A stretch of 64,000 bases of DNA from Lithospermum erythrorhizon (taxonomy: Eukaryota > Streptophyta > Magnoliopsida > Boraginales > Boraginaceae). The first letter of the stretch is position 1. The number at the start of each line of letters is the position of its first letter. A program made the translations under genes and the position numbers. The notes below the pieces were generated by a model that did not search any database, was not told where the DNA came from, and worked only from the letters and a program-made list of their open reading frames with translations. This document shows, piece after piece, positions 1 through 12,730 of this stretch. The stretch covers positions 62,001 through 126,000 of the forward strand of contig JADFUC010001640.1 in assembly GCA_019722365.1 (NCBI GenBank), written 5' to 3'.

Positions 1-208
1 CACGCAGCTCACCGAGAAATCCTTCAAAGGTCACCCATCCTACAATTACCCCTGTGTCAAACACGCTTAACACGTGAAAGTTCTTGGCGAGATGAGCTTC
101 TCCGTTAAGATGCATTTTGACGGTAATGCAGTAGTACCAATCAATCATATCAAACATATCACACACACACACACACACACACACACATTTTAGCGATCGG
201 GTATTACA
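1..208 (-). repeat. Cassandra 3' LTR (partial), with (CA)n
   Basis: This copy ends on the plus strand with GGGTATTACA at 199-208, giving the expected minus-strand start TGTAATACCC. It shares with the copy at 383-667 the block that reads gtagtaccaatcaa...catatcaaacatatcacacac and the 5S-like block. A pure CA run of about 14 units lies near 160-187. The other end of the LTR is outside the window. Confidence 0.8.
24..115 (-). other. 5S rRNA-like domain inside Cassandra LTR, copy 1
   Basis: On the minus strand the segment contains AGGATGGGTGACCT and AAGCGTGTTTG, which correspond to the box C and box A parts of the plant 5S rRNA internal promoter (usual forms AGGATGGGTGACCT and AAGCGTGCTTG). The rest is diverged. 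This is an LTR component, not a functional 5S gene. Confidence 0.7.
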
Positions 209-220
209 ACCTCCCCACTT
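209..220 (-). other. Polypurine tract of Cassandra
   Basis: The plus strand ACCTCCCCACTT, immediately after the LTR end at 208, is AAGTGGGGAGGT on the minus strand. This is a typical LTR-retrotransposon polypurine tract next to the 3' LTR. Confidence 0.65.
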
Positions 221-367
221 AAATACTCAACGCCCTGAGCCACATCACATCCGTGACCGGCCCCATCCGCGCGGTGACTCCTAGAGGCGCGCCTCCTACG
301 GCCTCAAGACGTGTCCCGCACTTTGCGCCGCAGATAAAATTTTGGGTTCTCACAAATCGACTGCCAA

Positions 368-379
368 GCTCCGATACTA
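368..379 (-). other. Primer-binding site (initiator tRNA-Met type) of Cassandra
   Basis: The minus strand reads TAGTATCGGAGC, two mismatches from the standard TGGTATCAGAGC, three bases inside the 5' LTR end. Its position fixes the element's orientation as minus. Confidence 0.75.
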
Positions 380-382
380 TTT

Positions 383-667
383 TGTAACGCCTGCCCGGGC
401 GACCGGGTCGGTATGTTATTAGATTTGATGGTTTGACTCACAAACCACCACGAGTTTTTCCAAAGACGCTTTACTACCCACGCAAGGCTCAATGCGAACT
501 TCTAACGGGTCACCCATCATAGAATTATCTCTGTGTCAAGCACGCTTATTGGAGTTCTTATGAGATGAGCCTAAAAAAAACACGAGATCTTGACGGTACG
601 AGTAGTACCAATCAACCATATCAAACATATCACACACATACACACACATTTTATCGATCGGGTATTA
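383..667 (-). repeat. Cassandra 5' LTR (complete, about 285 bp)
   Basis: On the plus strand it runs from TGTAACGCC (383) to GGTATTA (667), the same terminal pattern as the copy ending at 208. The outer terminus has lost its final CA. The minus-strand end abuts the tRNA-Met primer-binding site. The microsatellite in this copy is shorter and interrupted (CACACATACACACACA), unlike the long pure CA run of the other LTR. Confidence 0.8.
506..590 (-). other. 5S rRNA-like domain inside Cassandra LTR, copy 2
   Basis: The minus strand contains ATGATGGGTGACCC and AAGCGTGCTTG, the latter an exact match to the canonical 5S A-box region, followed by a diverged remainder. It is the partner of the 24-115 copy and supports the Cassandra assignment. 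Confidence 0.7.
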
Positions 668-3600
668 AGCATAATCACAAGTGATCGGGGGTTAATTTCA
701 CTTCGAGGTATATATTCACTAAGTCAGAGCTTACAATCTTCTATTCGGTATGGGAGGCATTTCAATGCTAGGGGTCGATGGTGTGGCGTTGTATCAGTTT
801 TTCTGGCTCAGTTTCGAGCGACGTTCTTTAGAGCTAAATGAGCAAATGGGGCGGCATTGATCCTCACAAATGTTGTTTTTAAATCTGTAGTCGGTTGTTT
901 ATATTGTTGTTATTTTGGGATTTCTCGCTAATAGAGTGTTGGATATTTTGTACATGGGGAGATTGTTGCATATTGGTTGTTATTGTGTGTGGTTGGGAAA
1001 CACCACGATGGATTCTTTTTCTAAAAATTGTTCTTTGCCTCGTTGTATATTATTTATTGGGTCAGTTTCAGGATGTGTCTTTTTGAATTTGGGTCATCCA
1101 TCGACTGGGTGACTCGGGTGTCCATGATTTGATGGATTCTATTCCTCAGTGGGCGCATTTACCCTGTATGTCGTTACACAAGAATCGATATATTCCCTCG
1201 TAACTATAGTTACCTTTATTCTCTTAGTTACTAAGAAGCTTATTTCGAATCCGAATACCTTTAGTAAAACCCCACAATTCCTATTACGGAATCGTGCTAT
1301 GTCATGGTCGTGATGTACAACACATGATCCCGACATGGCATACGGTGAATCATATTACCATGTAATAGATTCCAACCACTCTCACTAAATTGAGGTCCTT
1401 ACTGGGAATGTACTTAAATAGAAAGTTACCTTGTCAACAAGAGAATCATTTCATCATAGAATTTAATCTATCATAGATTTTATTCAACTAAATCTTATAC
1501 GATTATAGCTTAACAAGAAAATGTCATCCAGCTTATATTCCTAATTAATATAGCATATGTCACATATATGTAATCGGGCTTACAAATATACAAGAATCAA
1601 TTTAGTACCATACCTTTCAAGGTCGTATGAGGATTCATTTAGTACTTAATGTGTAAAAACATTATGTGCAGTTATGCTCCCATTAACCTTTAAGGAACTC
1701 AAGGTTCATCTTCACTCTTGACTCTTTTGATTTCAATCAAAATATCAAGATGAAGAGCCTCCTAACTCCATTATATCGACTTCAAGTTTGCAACTTGGAT
1801 ACCATTAGTATAATCGCTCTTTTCTTCTTATTCTCGTTGAGATGTGAACTACCAATAACAATGTCAATTATCCATCATCACTAATCATTTAGGTATTCTG
1901 ATCACTCACTTAAACACACATGTTACAACGCGTAGGTAATCAATAAGGAACGAGTTTGAAATAGACATGAGCATAGTCAACCAATTAATACATTCAACTT
2001 GGTCGAAACCAATTTAGAAGGTAAATAGAGTGAATTTTATACTCGACTACAGAGTTTCCAATTCTATTTCACTGGGATGCACCTCTGGCCGAGTATGAAT
2101 AAATTTAATTTAAATGTAAGTGCAACAACTTTGATATGTGAATTTATTCCATTCATTGCGCTCAACCACATTGAACACAATTTTTACTCAGACACTCAAA
2201 TCCAGCTTTACATCTAAGGTGAATGAAAAATTATTTTGCATACAAAATCGAAAGATTTTATCTCGTTGATTTAACTCATTAAACACAATTCTTTTTGTTT
2301 CTACGATCTTATCAAGTACACTTTAAGATCGAATGATTCCTCATATTCCTTGATAATACATTACCATGTCGACAATACTCTAATTCTAACTTGATAGGCT
2401 TTATACGGTCCTCCCCACACTCTTATCAATTCTAATATATCATTCTAACGACTTATATCTTCGATCAACTTGTATGTGTTCATACAAACTTAATCAAGAC
2501 ATTAACGAATCCCTCTACTAAATCTAGTAAAGAGTCGAATTTTAAGTTCATCTTTTTCAAGATTGAAATTTAACTCTTTGTTAAAGTCATTTCCATGTGT
2601 GATCACTCAATTGTTTATTATTCAAAATATCATGTCTTTCGGCAAAGAAGATAGAATGATATTACTCTTAATCGTAATCACCGATACTAGATGGAAATGA
2701 TGTGTTCATATTAACATTTATATCCACTTACTCATCTAGGTCAAAGAAGCGCTTAAAATTTCAACCATTCAAGCGAGTGATTTAAATTGCGTGTTTTATA
2801 ACGAGTCACATATCATTACATAAGAGCTCAATTATCTTTCGCTTTTGCCTTGTTCCCGCTATCATACTTTGTCTCGTAATCATGATCTAAACCACGCGAA
2901 ATAAAAAATAACGTCTAAGACACTCATAGCTAACCCATACCTATTATTACGATTTTCGATAGCAAATCATTCGAGATATTGTGATTTAACAAACATCTCT
3001 TTCTATTTGTCATGTTACTTAACATCCTTCTTTCTATGCTTAATGTTTCGAAATAACAGTTGGCTCATTAACTTCAACTATACTTTTCATGCACTCAACT
3101 TTTCAAGTAACGTGCAAACTAAGTAGCATTGGGTCATTGATTATCCGTTATACAAAACCACAAACTTATGTTTCAAGTTACAATTCATGAACCAAGTTCA
3201 TCATGTTGAAAACGAATACCAATCATATGTCTTTGAATGTAGATTCACAACATTCAGCACATTCAATAATTTTCGATTGAGTTATAAAAGAGATTAAACT
3301 ATTTATTTAAGACTTAAGGGCGGCAAGAGACATAACATAATAGTCTTCATAGGATCATCACTTTAATCGAGATCAAAATCAATTACTTCTAATCACATCA
3401 CGTATGCCGCTCACTCAACCTTGGTTCATGTAACGTTCACATGATTAAGCCAAGTCTTAAATGATCATGGATATTTTGAATGTATGTCTTTTATTAGCAC
3501 GCAACTGCTTAATGGCTTGAAGAAGGAAATAGTGTTAAAGGTAATACTATATTACCTCAAGTCTATGGAAATAACCCAAATTTTTAAGCGATTCAGTAAT

Positions 3601-5341
3601 AATCGAGTATCATTTCACTAAACAAACCCTAACTAGACAAGTGTATGCCTATACTACTCATCTTTTCCTCCTAGCTAAGAAAGGAAATGACACATCGTGC
3701 TTGCTTCTTATTAGACACCTCCTACTTGTTGAGTGACACTCCTCGTGCTTGTTTTTATTTTCTTCAAGGCTGCTAAACCTCATCTTAATTCATTTTATAT
3801 CGTAAAGCTAAAGAAGACACCAAATATTTTCTTTTTTCTTCCTTGGCCGTGAAAGTTCTCCTTCCCCTTTAAATTTTTTCTTTCTTTGTTGTTCTTCTCT
3901 CTTAAATCATAACGTGAAGATGCTTTAAAAGTTTCAAGTGGAGAAAATGTATGGGTATATCCATTTATTGTTATATAACTAGTTGTATAATTATGCCAAG
4001 TTACTTTTAATTAGCTAAACTCATTCATTAATGATCATTAGAGTTCATATTAAATGGTTTAATTATAAGTAATGCTGGGCTCTAGGGCTACAAATTTATC
4101 AAATTTTACCCTTGCTTAAGTATGTAGTAAATTGGATTACCTATAATACACATAAAACTAGATTAGAGGAATCACAATGCTAGTTCTAGTTTAACTATAT
4201 AATAGAATCTTGGATAAGAGTATTTATTTTAGATTCTTTGATAAAACTTCTAATATAATTTTGAATATAGATTAAAAATTTAAAATGGGAAAATAGTAGA
4301 AGTATAGTATAAAAGGGATGGAATTGCATAAGTTAAAGACTAGTTTTAATAAATTTAGTAGTATCAGAAAAGTATTTAAAAATAAAGTAATTGTTAATTT
4401 TATATTCTTTGAAAGCTAAGACAAATGTTGGATGGAGCAAGTAAAATGCATTATAATTCGCTTGGACTAAAGTTGGTGAGTACTCATATCACACGCTTAG
4501 AATATTTCAATTAATGAAGTGGATATATGGAAAGTTATTTATTGAGTATTTGCATTTAGTAAAATGTGATCTTGATTATATTAAGGCGATATAATGGTAC
4601 ACGGTATAAGTATGAGAAACGGGTTGATTGAACTAATTGGTTGTATTGAGAAACTATGTCAATATCAATATAATGTATATCGGATGTTATGATTCGAGAT
4701 ATTATGATATGACCATATACTTAAGAAAGAAGCTAACGTTATAAAATAATTGTTAAATGAGATTATATGCATTTCTAGAACAAAGTTAATAGAAAGGAAT
4801 AAATCATTTAGTTGATAAACATTAAAGGACGAGATGAAAATTACCAAAATGAATTATTGTGATATCAATGGAATATAGATGTCGAGTCGCGAGACGGAAG
4901 GATAAGGAGAAGTTGAATAAGGTGATATTAACATTATCATATAAGATGGTTATATAATTAGATATTGTACATATGTGTGTTTCAGATAATCTTATGGCTG
5001 TGATGAGATATTGCTATGTTTTGATAGAGTAATAATGCACAAATTGATTCAATTAGTTGATCAGAGAGCTGGAAATAATAGCATTTGCATCGTGAATACC
5101 ACGTATCGATCAGACTTGCTCACGATCGATAAAGAATATATGAAAAGAATGGTGACACAATGATATAAATGATGATAAATATGAGATAGATATATTGAGA
5201 AATTATTGAGGTCAGATGATATTTAGTGATATTGAAATGGTTATGTATTAGCATGATGCTACGATAATTTCAAGAATATTACGAAAAGTTTTACATGATT
5301 TTGCTCTGCGATTTATGATTTGATATTTCCAAAATTTCTAG

Positions 5342-5452
5342 AATCAACTGCTCTATATGATCACCGGTATTCGCAAATCAATGGCCTATGTGTCCGGTAT
5401 TTGTTAGAATCAACGGCCCTATAGTCCGGTATTCAATGGGAATCAACTACTA
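5342..5452. repeat. Short tandem repeat, about 3 units of 33-38 bp
   Basis: Three successive units share a core CCGGTATT followed by AATCAA(C/T)GGCC or AATCAACTAC and CTAT(G/A). The units are imperfect, so this is an old or imprecise duplication. No coding frame runs through it. Confidence 0.6.
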
Positions 5453-8082
5453 TATAATTTAGCTAAAATGTGGATTGGTAGAACTCTAATTCGTTAGTTG
5501 GTTCTCTCTCTCCCCGCAAGTTGAGATGTATTCCTCACTACTTGGTGTGTGGTGCAGCGGCCGAGTTGTATTTCTTGTCTGCTTGTTTGGTGTAGAGGCA
5601 AATAAATATTGTTTTTCCTCTATTAAGGCGTGTGTGTGTAGACTCTAATGGCGACTGCATTAGAAGTATTGCCACATGTGGATATACTGGGAGTTCTTGA
5701 TTTTAGGTAGAAAGTGGTTATTATATCAACTATTTGATATTATCATGTTATACGATATTATTGAATTATTTTGTAAGTCGATCAGATTAAATTGTTCGGG
5801 AGATATTAAATTACGGCGATCAAGGGCTGAAAAGCCGACTAGTGATATGAATAAGTACGATAAAAATATAATGGCACTATCAATGCATCATGACATTACA
5901 TGTTTATGCTATGTGTGGTTGAATATGACTTGTTATATGAGTATTCTCGCAGCTCACCTCTCTATTTTTGGGACCCCAAAGGTTGATTGTTGTTCAGAAA
6001 GTCGGCATTGAAACAACATTTGCTGCTGATGAAATGAGAACTGGACTGAGATTCAAGTGGTTGTGGATATCCTCAAGAGTCCCTCAAGATGTACTCTCAG
6101 GTTGTGTCAAAGTATGTATTTAGAAAACGTGGTTGTATATGATTAAACATTGAAGAAATTGTGAAGTGTAATATTTATTGTTGTCTTAGATCACCATCTG
6201 TGCATAAATGACAGCCAGATTTTTCTTCATTCTTTGGTCCATCTTGTATGGTGACTGATGTTCATGTTGTCGGCAAACCTGCAACTCGGGCGGCCGACTT
6301 AGGGCGGATCGCTATACTATGGATTTCTCATTACCTTGTTTTATTTCACATAATAAAGTTATGTTTTAATTTGCCCAATTAACTAAAGGAAAATAGGTAA
6401 ATTTAGTGTGCCAATCATAAAACAAAATATGCAATCATAGATAGTGCAGTTCAAAAAAAAAACATTCTAACATATTACAAAAAACTTGTAAATATTATAC
6501 CGTACTTCAAATCTCACAAAATATACAAGGTATCCAAGATCCGTTGTGGTTGGAATCCAAACGGCAACACTGCATACATTTTGAATGTTACTAATATAAT
6601 TGATTATTATTATAATTCAACATCATCAGATGTGTGTGACCTTCGGGCTCGACATCAATGGGCCGTATAATATAATTGACTATTACGCTATTATAACGAT
6701 TATACATGGAGATCTAAATAACTGGGTATAACCTTTGGTATTATCGTGGAGAATCTCGATTATTAATTGCTACATTATGTATGTTGAATGTTCCGTTTAT
6801 GTAATCAAATTCACTAAATTAGTAAATGTTGAATTGTTACAACAATTGTCGAATTAAAGTAATAAATGAAATAAATAACTATTGATTTCCAATAACCGGT
6901 TGATCATTGGAGTTGGTCGGGGTTGATCGTGGGGCGGACCACCATCGACCGGGGATGACTGACGTTGACCGGTCAACATAAAAATTCATAAAATGTGTCC
7001 GTAGTAATATATGTTCTCATACCGGCACATTTGTACTGTGATAGAAATATACAATTTCAACATTAGAATATATTTGGGTTATTATTTTTGTTCATAGATT
7101 TCTTTTCTAGAGTACATTTATACATGTATGTATTAAAAAAATTCAAAGAAATGAAGAAAAAGGTTGTGACTGCTTGCACCATAAAGGTGTTTCAGACTGC
7201 AATCCCTTGCCTAACGTTACCGAGGAGGCTTCGGGCGAGCCGGTTCACGATGTACCGATCCTCCAAGCTAGCTCAAATCTTAGCTTAATTGAGATCAAAA
7301 CAAGCTTTGAGTGAGCCACTTGGTTTAGCTCAGCTCATGTATAGCTCTGACTGAGCCTGGTTATCGGTCAGAGTCCGGGTAACCCGGCTCTCGAACAAGA
7401 CATGTTGTTACATGTTATTATTGTTGTTATTAACACTAGTGTCATAACTCATAAATGGCGAAACCTAAATCCAAGTAAGGTTGATACACGCATGAGGTTT
7501 AAAATAATGATCGATTGTGCAACATGTACGATCAAGTGTTTTGTAGAAAACAACACCGCATAAAATGGACGGTCACCACACGTGGATGAGTAGCCACAGC
7601 TCCATCGTAAATCATAGAAGCTAAATTCACACTGAAACAGTGGTGAAAAGGGTATGAAATTACTATTTTAACCCCTTATTTGTAATTGTATTGTTTGAGG
7701 AAGGTTTTTTAGAGGCAAAATATTCATTTCATATATTTATAACACTCGTTGTAAATACATAGCTCTAAAAGTCAATCCTTGAATTGATTGTTATTGCTTC
7801 CCTACTATACTTTTAATAAAATTGTAGAACCCCAATTTGTTCTCTATTTCAATTCACGAGTATTCTTTAATCAATTTTGGGATCCATGGATGCTTTATTG
7901 GATTTCCTCATACGGAGTAAAAAAGATTTAAAGTAATTAACTGTTATATTCCTCATCATTTCAGAGTGCATTCTAACTCATTATCACATTTATACTTCTT
8001 TTATTATAAAAATGTTATTATATCTTTTTCTAAATTTAATTTCTTATTATTTTCTTACGAATGTGTCTTTTAGAAAAAGATA

Positions 8083-8229
8083 GTTAACAGGTCCAATTAT
8101 TTCAATTTGCATCGACCAATCAGATAACTAATAGGTCCCATAGTTCGATTAAAAAAAGGTTTTAAATAAATAGTTATGAATAACTAACAGGTCCTATTAT
8201 TTCAATTTATTGCATCGACCAATCGGATA
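8083..8229. repeat. Direct repeat pair of about 45 bp
   Basis: The segment at 8083-8126 (AACAGGTCC...ATTATTTCAATTT...GCATCGACCAATC) recurs at 8183-8229 with a few differences, about 100 bp apart. No function can be assigned. Confidence 0.6.
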
Positions 8230-9448
8230 TATTTTTCACACTGTTGTAGCCTGTAGGAGAGTGTCTATAGTAACAAAGAGATACTTTCTTTATCAATTTA
8301 TCTAAGACTCATTTAATTTATAACAAAGTTTAAGGAAAATTTAAACATAACTCACAAACATAGTTTTTCCTCCATATTTTCTTACTTAATTTGGTAAAAA
8401 TGAAACTAAAAAATGAATTTCTATTTTGAGAAAATGATTCGTAAATTAAGGGTTGGAGAGAGTAGTTTTCAAGTACATAGCAATTGTTGCCATAACTTAA
8501 AAAAAACTATCAAATAAAAAAATAAATTTTTAGTTAAGATTTTGAAACTTAATCATCATCATTAATCTGAGAATGTGGCTAGTCTTTGAACAAGTCCAAC
8601 CGCATCGAACCAATAGATCGACTTGATCCGAATTTTTCAAGCATAGGGTTCAATGACTCGACCAAGAGACCGAAACTAAAATCGATTCAACTCACTGTGA
8701 CAAAATTCTTTCAAAAAAATCCCAATAATCCTCGATTCGAATTGTTCAAACGACGTAGCACTCAATTCGACTCAAACCTGCTCAAATCCATTTACATCTA
8801 CTACAACACAAATAAATTTCTCATACTAGAAGTCACGCCTCAAAACACAATTCAATAATTTTTAATTTGTGTGGTATATTATTACTAATTTAATATTTAT
8901 GTATAATATCTTCCGAATCGGATCGAATTTATGTATCAAAATCCATCAAGCATTTTAAAATTAAGATTTAAGTATCGATTTAAAATAACGAATAGAGTTT
9001 TCTAATCGAACTCTATTCAAATTACGCCGAGTTATACACACACCCAAATAGCATTAAAACGACTATTTGCCCTCCCTTATTCAGCAAGTGTATTAGCAGA
9101 AAGTTTCATTGGGCTTTAAATTATTATTTCAATTAAAAAGCTTACTATTCCTAACATGTTAGATGTATCATTTTGTGAAGCTTCTCTATCCTTTGCAGTG
9201 TATAGTGCCCATCCAATTGATAAAGAGGTAAATATGAGTATTTGACAACTAATAGTGGCTTTTGTGAAAAAGAGGACACCTCCCCCATGAATCCAGCCCA
9301 TAGAAAAAAAGATGCACGATGAGCAGGCAATAAGGCCCCATTGAATAATTGACAATTATATTCTCTTCTTATTCATTCTTCTATACCTCTCAACCTCACA
9401 CAATAATACAATAAACTCCCCAATTATTCAACTCCTCCCTCTCCAAAG

Positions 9449-10865
9449 ATGTCGTGGCAAACATATGTAGATGAACATCTCCTATGTGAGATCGACGGTA
9501 ACCATCTCACCTCTGCTGCTATTCTCGGTCATGACGGCGCCGTTTGGGCTCAAAGTGCTAATTTCCCACAGGTACTTTTTTCATTTCATTTTATTATATT
9601 ATTATTTGTTACTACCTTCGTTTCTAAAAGATGGTTCATTTTGTTTTTTCGATTGTCAAAATTTATTATATTAATAGTAAAGTCGATTTAGACCAAAATT
9701 AGTATGTTGATAGTAAAGTAGTTCGAAAATATTTGATCCAAATATTTTACTAACATATTCAAAATATTTGATTTCAAATTTTATATAGTCAAAAGTAATC
9801 AAAATTCTTAATTAGACGATCTTTTAGTGATGGAGGGGTTTAATTAACATAAGTTGCTAGTCTAATGATCCGGAAATAATTTGATCGGATCTGCTACGAA
9901 GATCTTTTTTTGTAGATTATTTATTTGATGGATTGGTTAGTTGTGTTGTTTGATTGGATTTTCGCTGATTTGTTTCAGTGAATTTGTAGGCCAATGTGCG
10001 TTGACTATATTTTAAGCATATTGCTGATGAATTGATATTGATATTTTGTTGAATAATATTTGGTGAAATATATATTGAAATTTAATATTTTCAAAGTTCT
10101 CAGCCTTATTATTAACGTGATAATTTTGGTAGTAAGATCATTTCCAATTAATATCCCTTTGATTCTCTCAAGTTGTAAGTCAATCGGTGAAGTTCGTTTA
10201 TTTTGACCATTGAATATTTTCAAACTAGACTGTGTTTTTCAGAGTAAGAATCTTTCAAATGAAAGAATCAAAGTAATATACTAAAATCATTTTATGATGA
10301 TCAAACAGGTTGTCCTATATTGATTATCGAGGATGGTGGATGATTGAATGTTTTTGTTTGCTGAGATATCAACTGATGTGATATGTGTGTATGATTTATG
10401 TTTTTTTTTATACTATTTTGCAGTTTAAGCCCGAGGAAATAACCGGTATCATGAAGGATTTCGATGAACCTGGATCGCTTGCTCCAACAGGGTTATATGT
10501 TGGAGGCACAAAGTACATGGTCATTCAGGGTGAACCTGGTGCTGTTATTAGAGGGAAGAAGGTATACTTAGTCGTGTCCTTAACTGCATGAAACATTGGT
10601 GTCTGATCTGTTAATTTATTTAGAGTGTTGGCTTACTTGGTTTACTAAAAAATAAATAAAATTGCAATGAATTGGAAGTCAGATGTGTATATGTAGCTCT
10701 CACAATTGACACTCGATAACTTTGTTTCAGGGACCTGGTGGGATAACGGTTAAAAAGACCGGCCAAGCTCTAGTGATTGGCATCTACGAGGAGCCAATGA
10801 CTCCTGGTCAGTGCAATATGGTTGTTGAGAGGCTTGGTGATTACCTGGTTGAACAGGGTCTTTAA
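9449..10865 (+). CDS. Profilin (actin monomer-binding protein), 3 exons
   Basis: Exons are 9449-9571, 10424-10561 and 10731-10865, joined at GT-AG introns in phase 0, giving 131 residues, the usual plant profilin length. The protein begins [15 protein letters not shown] and ends [12 protein letters not shown], the two hallmark ends of plant profilins. The central part contains [20 protein letters not shown] and [20 protein letters not shown], the conserved core. Profilins bind G-actin, poly-proline and phosphoinositides in the cytosol and control actin polymerisation; plant forms are also pan-allergens. The 3-exon structure with these intron positions is standard for plant profilins. The start is the first ATG after a pyrimidine-rich leader. 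Intron 1 carries a degenerate MITE-like insertion (9612-9838). The gene appears intact. Confidence 0.96.
9612..9838. mobile_element. Degenerate Stowaway-like MITE in profilin intron 1
   Basis: The left end, after a TA, reads CTACCTTCGTTTCTAAAAGATGG. The right end reads GATCTTTTAGTGATGGAGGGG, which is an imperfect inverted copy (CCCCTCCATCACTAAAAGATC). The CTCCCTCCGT-type terminus and internal AT-richness fit a decayed Stowaway element, but the right-hand TA duplication is not clean. Confidence 0.5.
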
Positions 10866-12012
10866 TTGTTTTGGTGAGTGTCAAACCCGAATCCATTTTA
10901 TTTGGCTCTTACAAATTTCCATATTCAGGATCTTTCGATTTGATGCAGTGAAAAGTTATATATTTGATACATAAGTTTGATGATGGTTATTGAAGATTTG
11001 AGTTATGGAGTCGTGAGAAGTTATGCAAACAATTTCTTGAACCTTTTATGGTTTTATTTCTGTATGTTCTCCTTAAGAAAATTGTAGTGATGATTTCAAG
11101 TAATCACTTGTATACTTTTGGTGTCTTACTATTGTTGGTGTATTTCCATTTGGGTTTGGCATATAGTATGATGCAAGTTCAACATACTCATAAATTGTGA
11201 TACAGCGGATACCCTACACTTGGTTATACATATATATTCCACGTATTTACCACCATGCTGAAAAATTGCGGTGACCTTGATTGAACAAGGCAGATATGTG
11301 AAACTAAATGCATTTAATGTTACACCCATACATGAGAATCTATAAATGGTTCGTTGGCTGCCAGTGAGTGGTTAAACTGCTCGGATGCCCCACTTGTTAG
11401 CTCGTTCAACTCGTAAAGGAGTCAGGCATGAGTTGGACTTTGAACTCCTAGATATCGTGCAAGCATATTTTGCTCATTTGATATTGGCAAACCAATCCAA
11501 ACCTTATCTCATCAAAGGGGTCATCGTTATGCTTATTTGATATCAGCAAACCAATTCAAACCTTATCTCATCAAAGGGGTCATCGTTTGATATCCAGAGT
11601 CCCCAATTTTATCATGACGAACCGAGCGAACCATTTACATGTTGCCTAGAGAGCACCCTGCGCCCCTCCAAGAATTGTTGGGAGAAGATCATTGAACTTT
11701 CTAATGATGACTCAGGCATTGGAGCTGCTACTGCACTCTTAACCATTCTTTCATATGTATACCTTATAACAATCATAGTGGGGCAAGGTAACAGCCAGTG
11801 TGAATATGTCATGCAAGTTCGAACCTTAGAAACAGCCTCTTATTTTGTGGACGAAGTTAAGAGTGTGTACAATGGTCTCCAAGTAGTCTGCCCTTATTTT
11901 GTTTTGTAGAAACATATTTTTTTACTTTTTGACATCCTTATTAGACAAAATGGTCAAGATTAATTTAAATTTCACTTTGCTAGAGTGGAAAGATCCGAAG
12001 GTATAGTTTATT
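10866..12012. other. Intergenic stretch after profilin
   Basis: The first 250 bp probably hold the profilin 3' UTR. A 59-bp tandem duplication lies at 11471-11588. No frame here looks coding and no RNA gene was recognised. Confidence 0.55.
11471..11588. repeat. Tandem duplication, 2 x 59 bp
   Basis: Units 11471-11529 and 11530-11588 share TTTGATAT(T/C)(G/A)GCAAACCAAT and ACCTTATCTCATCAAAGGGG in the same spacing, with only a few substitutions. This is a recent local duplication in non-coding DNA. Confidence 0.85.
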
Positions 12013-12497
12013 TATGATGTAACCTGCCGTTTTCCAAGGGCTTACGAAAGGATGATTATTTTAAGTTCCATAAACTTATATTGGTCTCATCAGTTCTTTT
12101 ACGATCCAACCTGTAGTGACACATGTCAAGATCTAGTGACTTGAGTATGCCTCTTCCTATCCCTTTATAAATATCCTCACATTTACTCTATTCAAGGTAA
12201 TGTCATTTTGTCTCCCACATATTTAAGACTCTCATTTAAACACTTCAAACACTAACTTGATCGCCTGAGTTGCCTCATGTCACCTGCTCTACCACACTTC
12301 TCGTGTATCATCACGACGGATCACCACTCCTCACGGTAGATCCTTTCAGCAGCGCAGACCTATCACCCAATTCCTAACCGAACCATATATCCACTGCCAT
12401 CAAGATAACAATGGGTAGAACTTATAGTAAAGCGCAGTATATTCACGAACTAACCCATATAATGGATCAATGAAATCCTCCTGAATCTATCGGATCA
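12013..12497 (+). repeat. 5' LTR of the gypsy element (boundaries approximate)
   Basis: It shares with the 3' copy the ordered blocks ACTCTCATTTAAACACTTCA, ACACTAACTTGATCG, AGATCCTTT, CAATTCC(T/C)AA(C)CGAACCATAT and AAGATAACAA. It probably begins with TGATGTAACC. Many substitutions and short indels separate the copies, so the insertion is old. A TATAAATA box lies at 12166-12173. Confidence 0.7.
12166..12173 (+). promoter_or_regulatory. TATA box in 5' LTR
   Basis: TATAAATA occurs about 150 bp into the 5' LTR and recurs at 21320-21327 about 120 bp into the 3' LTR, as expected for the Pol II promoter of an LTR retrotransposon. Confidence 0.5.
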
Positions 12498-12730
12498 TTT
12501 GCAGTCAGCTCGAAACAATCTTTTCCCCTTTCAACAACAACAAAATGTCCGGACAACAAGAACCAAAACGCAAGCGCACTACCTAATAAACTATCAACAT
12601 GTGCCTCTTCCTCCATAATTCAAGCCTATTCTAACAAATGACTCATGAGGAAAGAGCGTAATGGAGCAAGTGATCGCGGTTCACCGGAGTATACAAGGTC
12701 GCACAAGAATCTAAGATTTCACTATGAAGA

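Larger units (their letters stand above)
1..667 (-). mobile_element. Cassandra-type TRIM retrotransposon, outer LTR cut by window edge
   Basis: Two direct repeats (1-208 and 383-667) flank a 174-bp non-coding internal region. Read on the minus strand the order is 5' LTR (667 to 383), a primer-binding site complementary to initiator tRNA-Met (379 to 368), internal DNA, a purine-rich tract (220 to 209), and the 3' LTR (208 to 1 and beyond). Both LTRs hold a stretch similar to plant 5S rRNA, which is the diagnostic trait of Cassandra TRIM elements. There is no gag or pol, so the element would depend on enzymes from other retrotransposons. The 5S-like part lies in sense orientation relative to the element, as known for Cassandra. 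The family call rests on recalled 5S sequence and element architecture; no alignment was run. Confidence 0.85.
668..9448. other. Gene-free AT-rich stretch, probably decayed repeats
   Basis: No open frame above about 110 codons is present and none resembles a known protein. The longest (5676-6011, 111 codons) has no recognisable domain and unbiased codon use. Small repeats are annotated separately at 5342-5452 and 8083-8229. The 5300-6330 part, with CCGGTATT repeats and GC-richer blocks, has the look of old LTR-retrotransposon DNA, but no LTR pair, primer-binding site or pol motif could be recognised. Confidence 0.5.

Noticed and set aside
1..667. Possible genuine 5S rRNA gene on the minus strand
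   Set aside because: The 5S similarity is partial and duplicated in an LTR context with a primer-binding site and polypurine tract, so it belongs to Cassandra.
5676..6011. 111-codon plus-strand ORF
   Set aside because: No recognisable domain, AT-driven composition, and it sits in repeat-like DNA.
8586..8858. 90-codon plus-strand ORF
   Set aside because: Low-complexity Asn/Ile/Lys-rich translation, no similarity recognised, and no splice partners.
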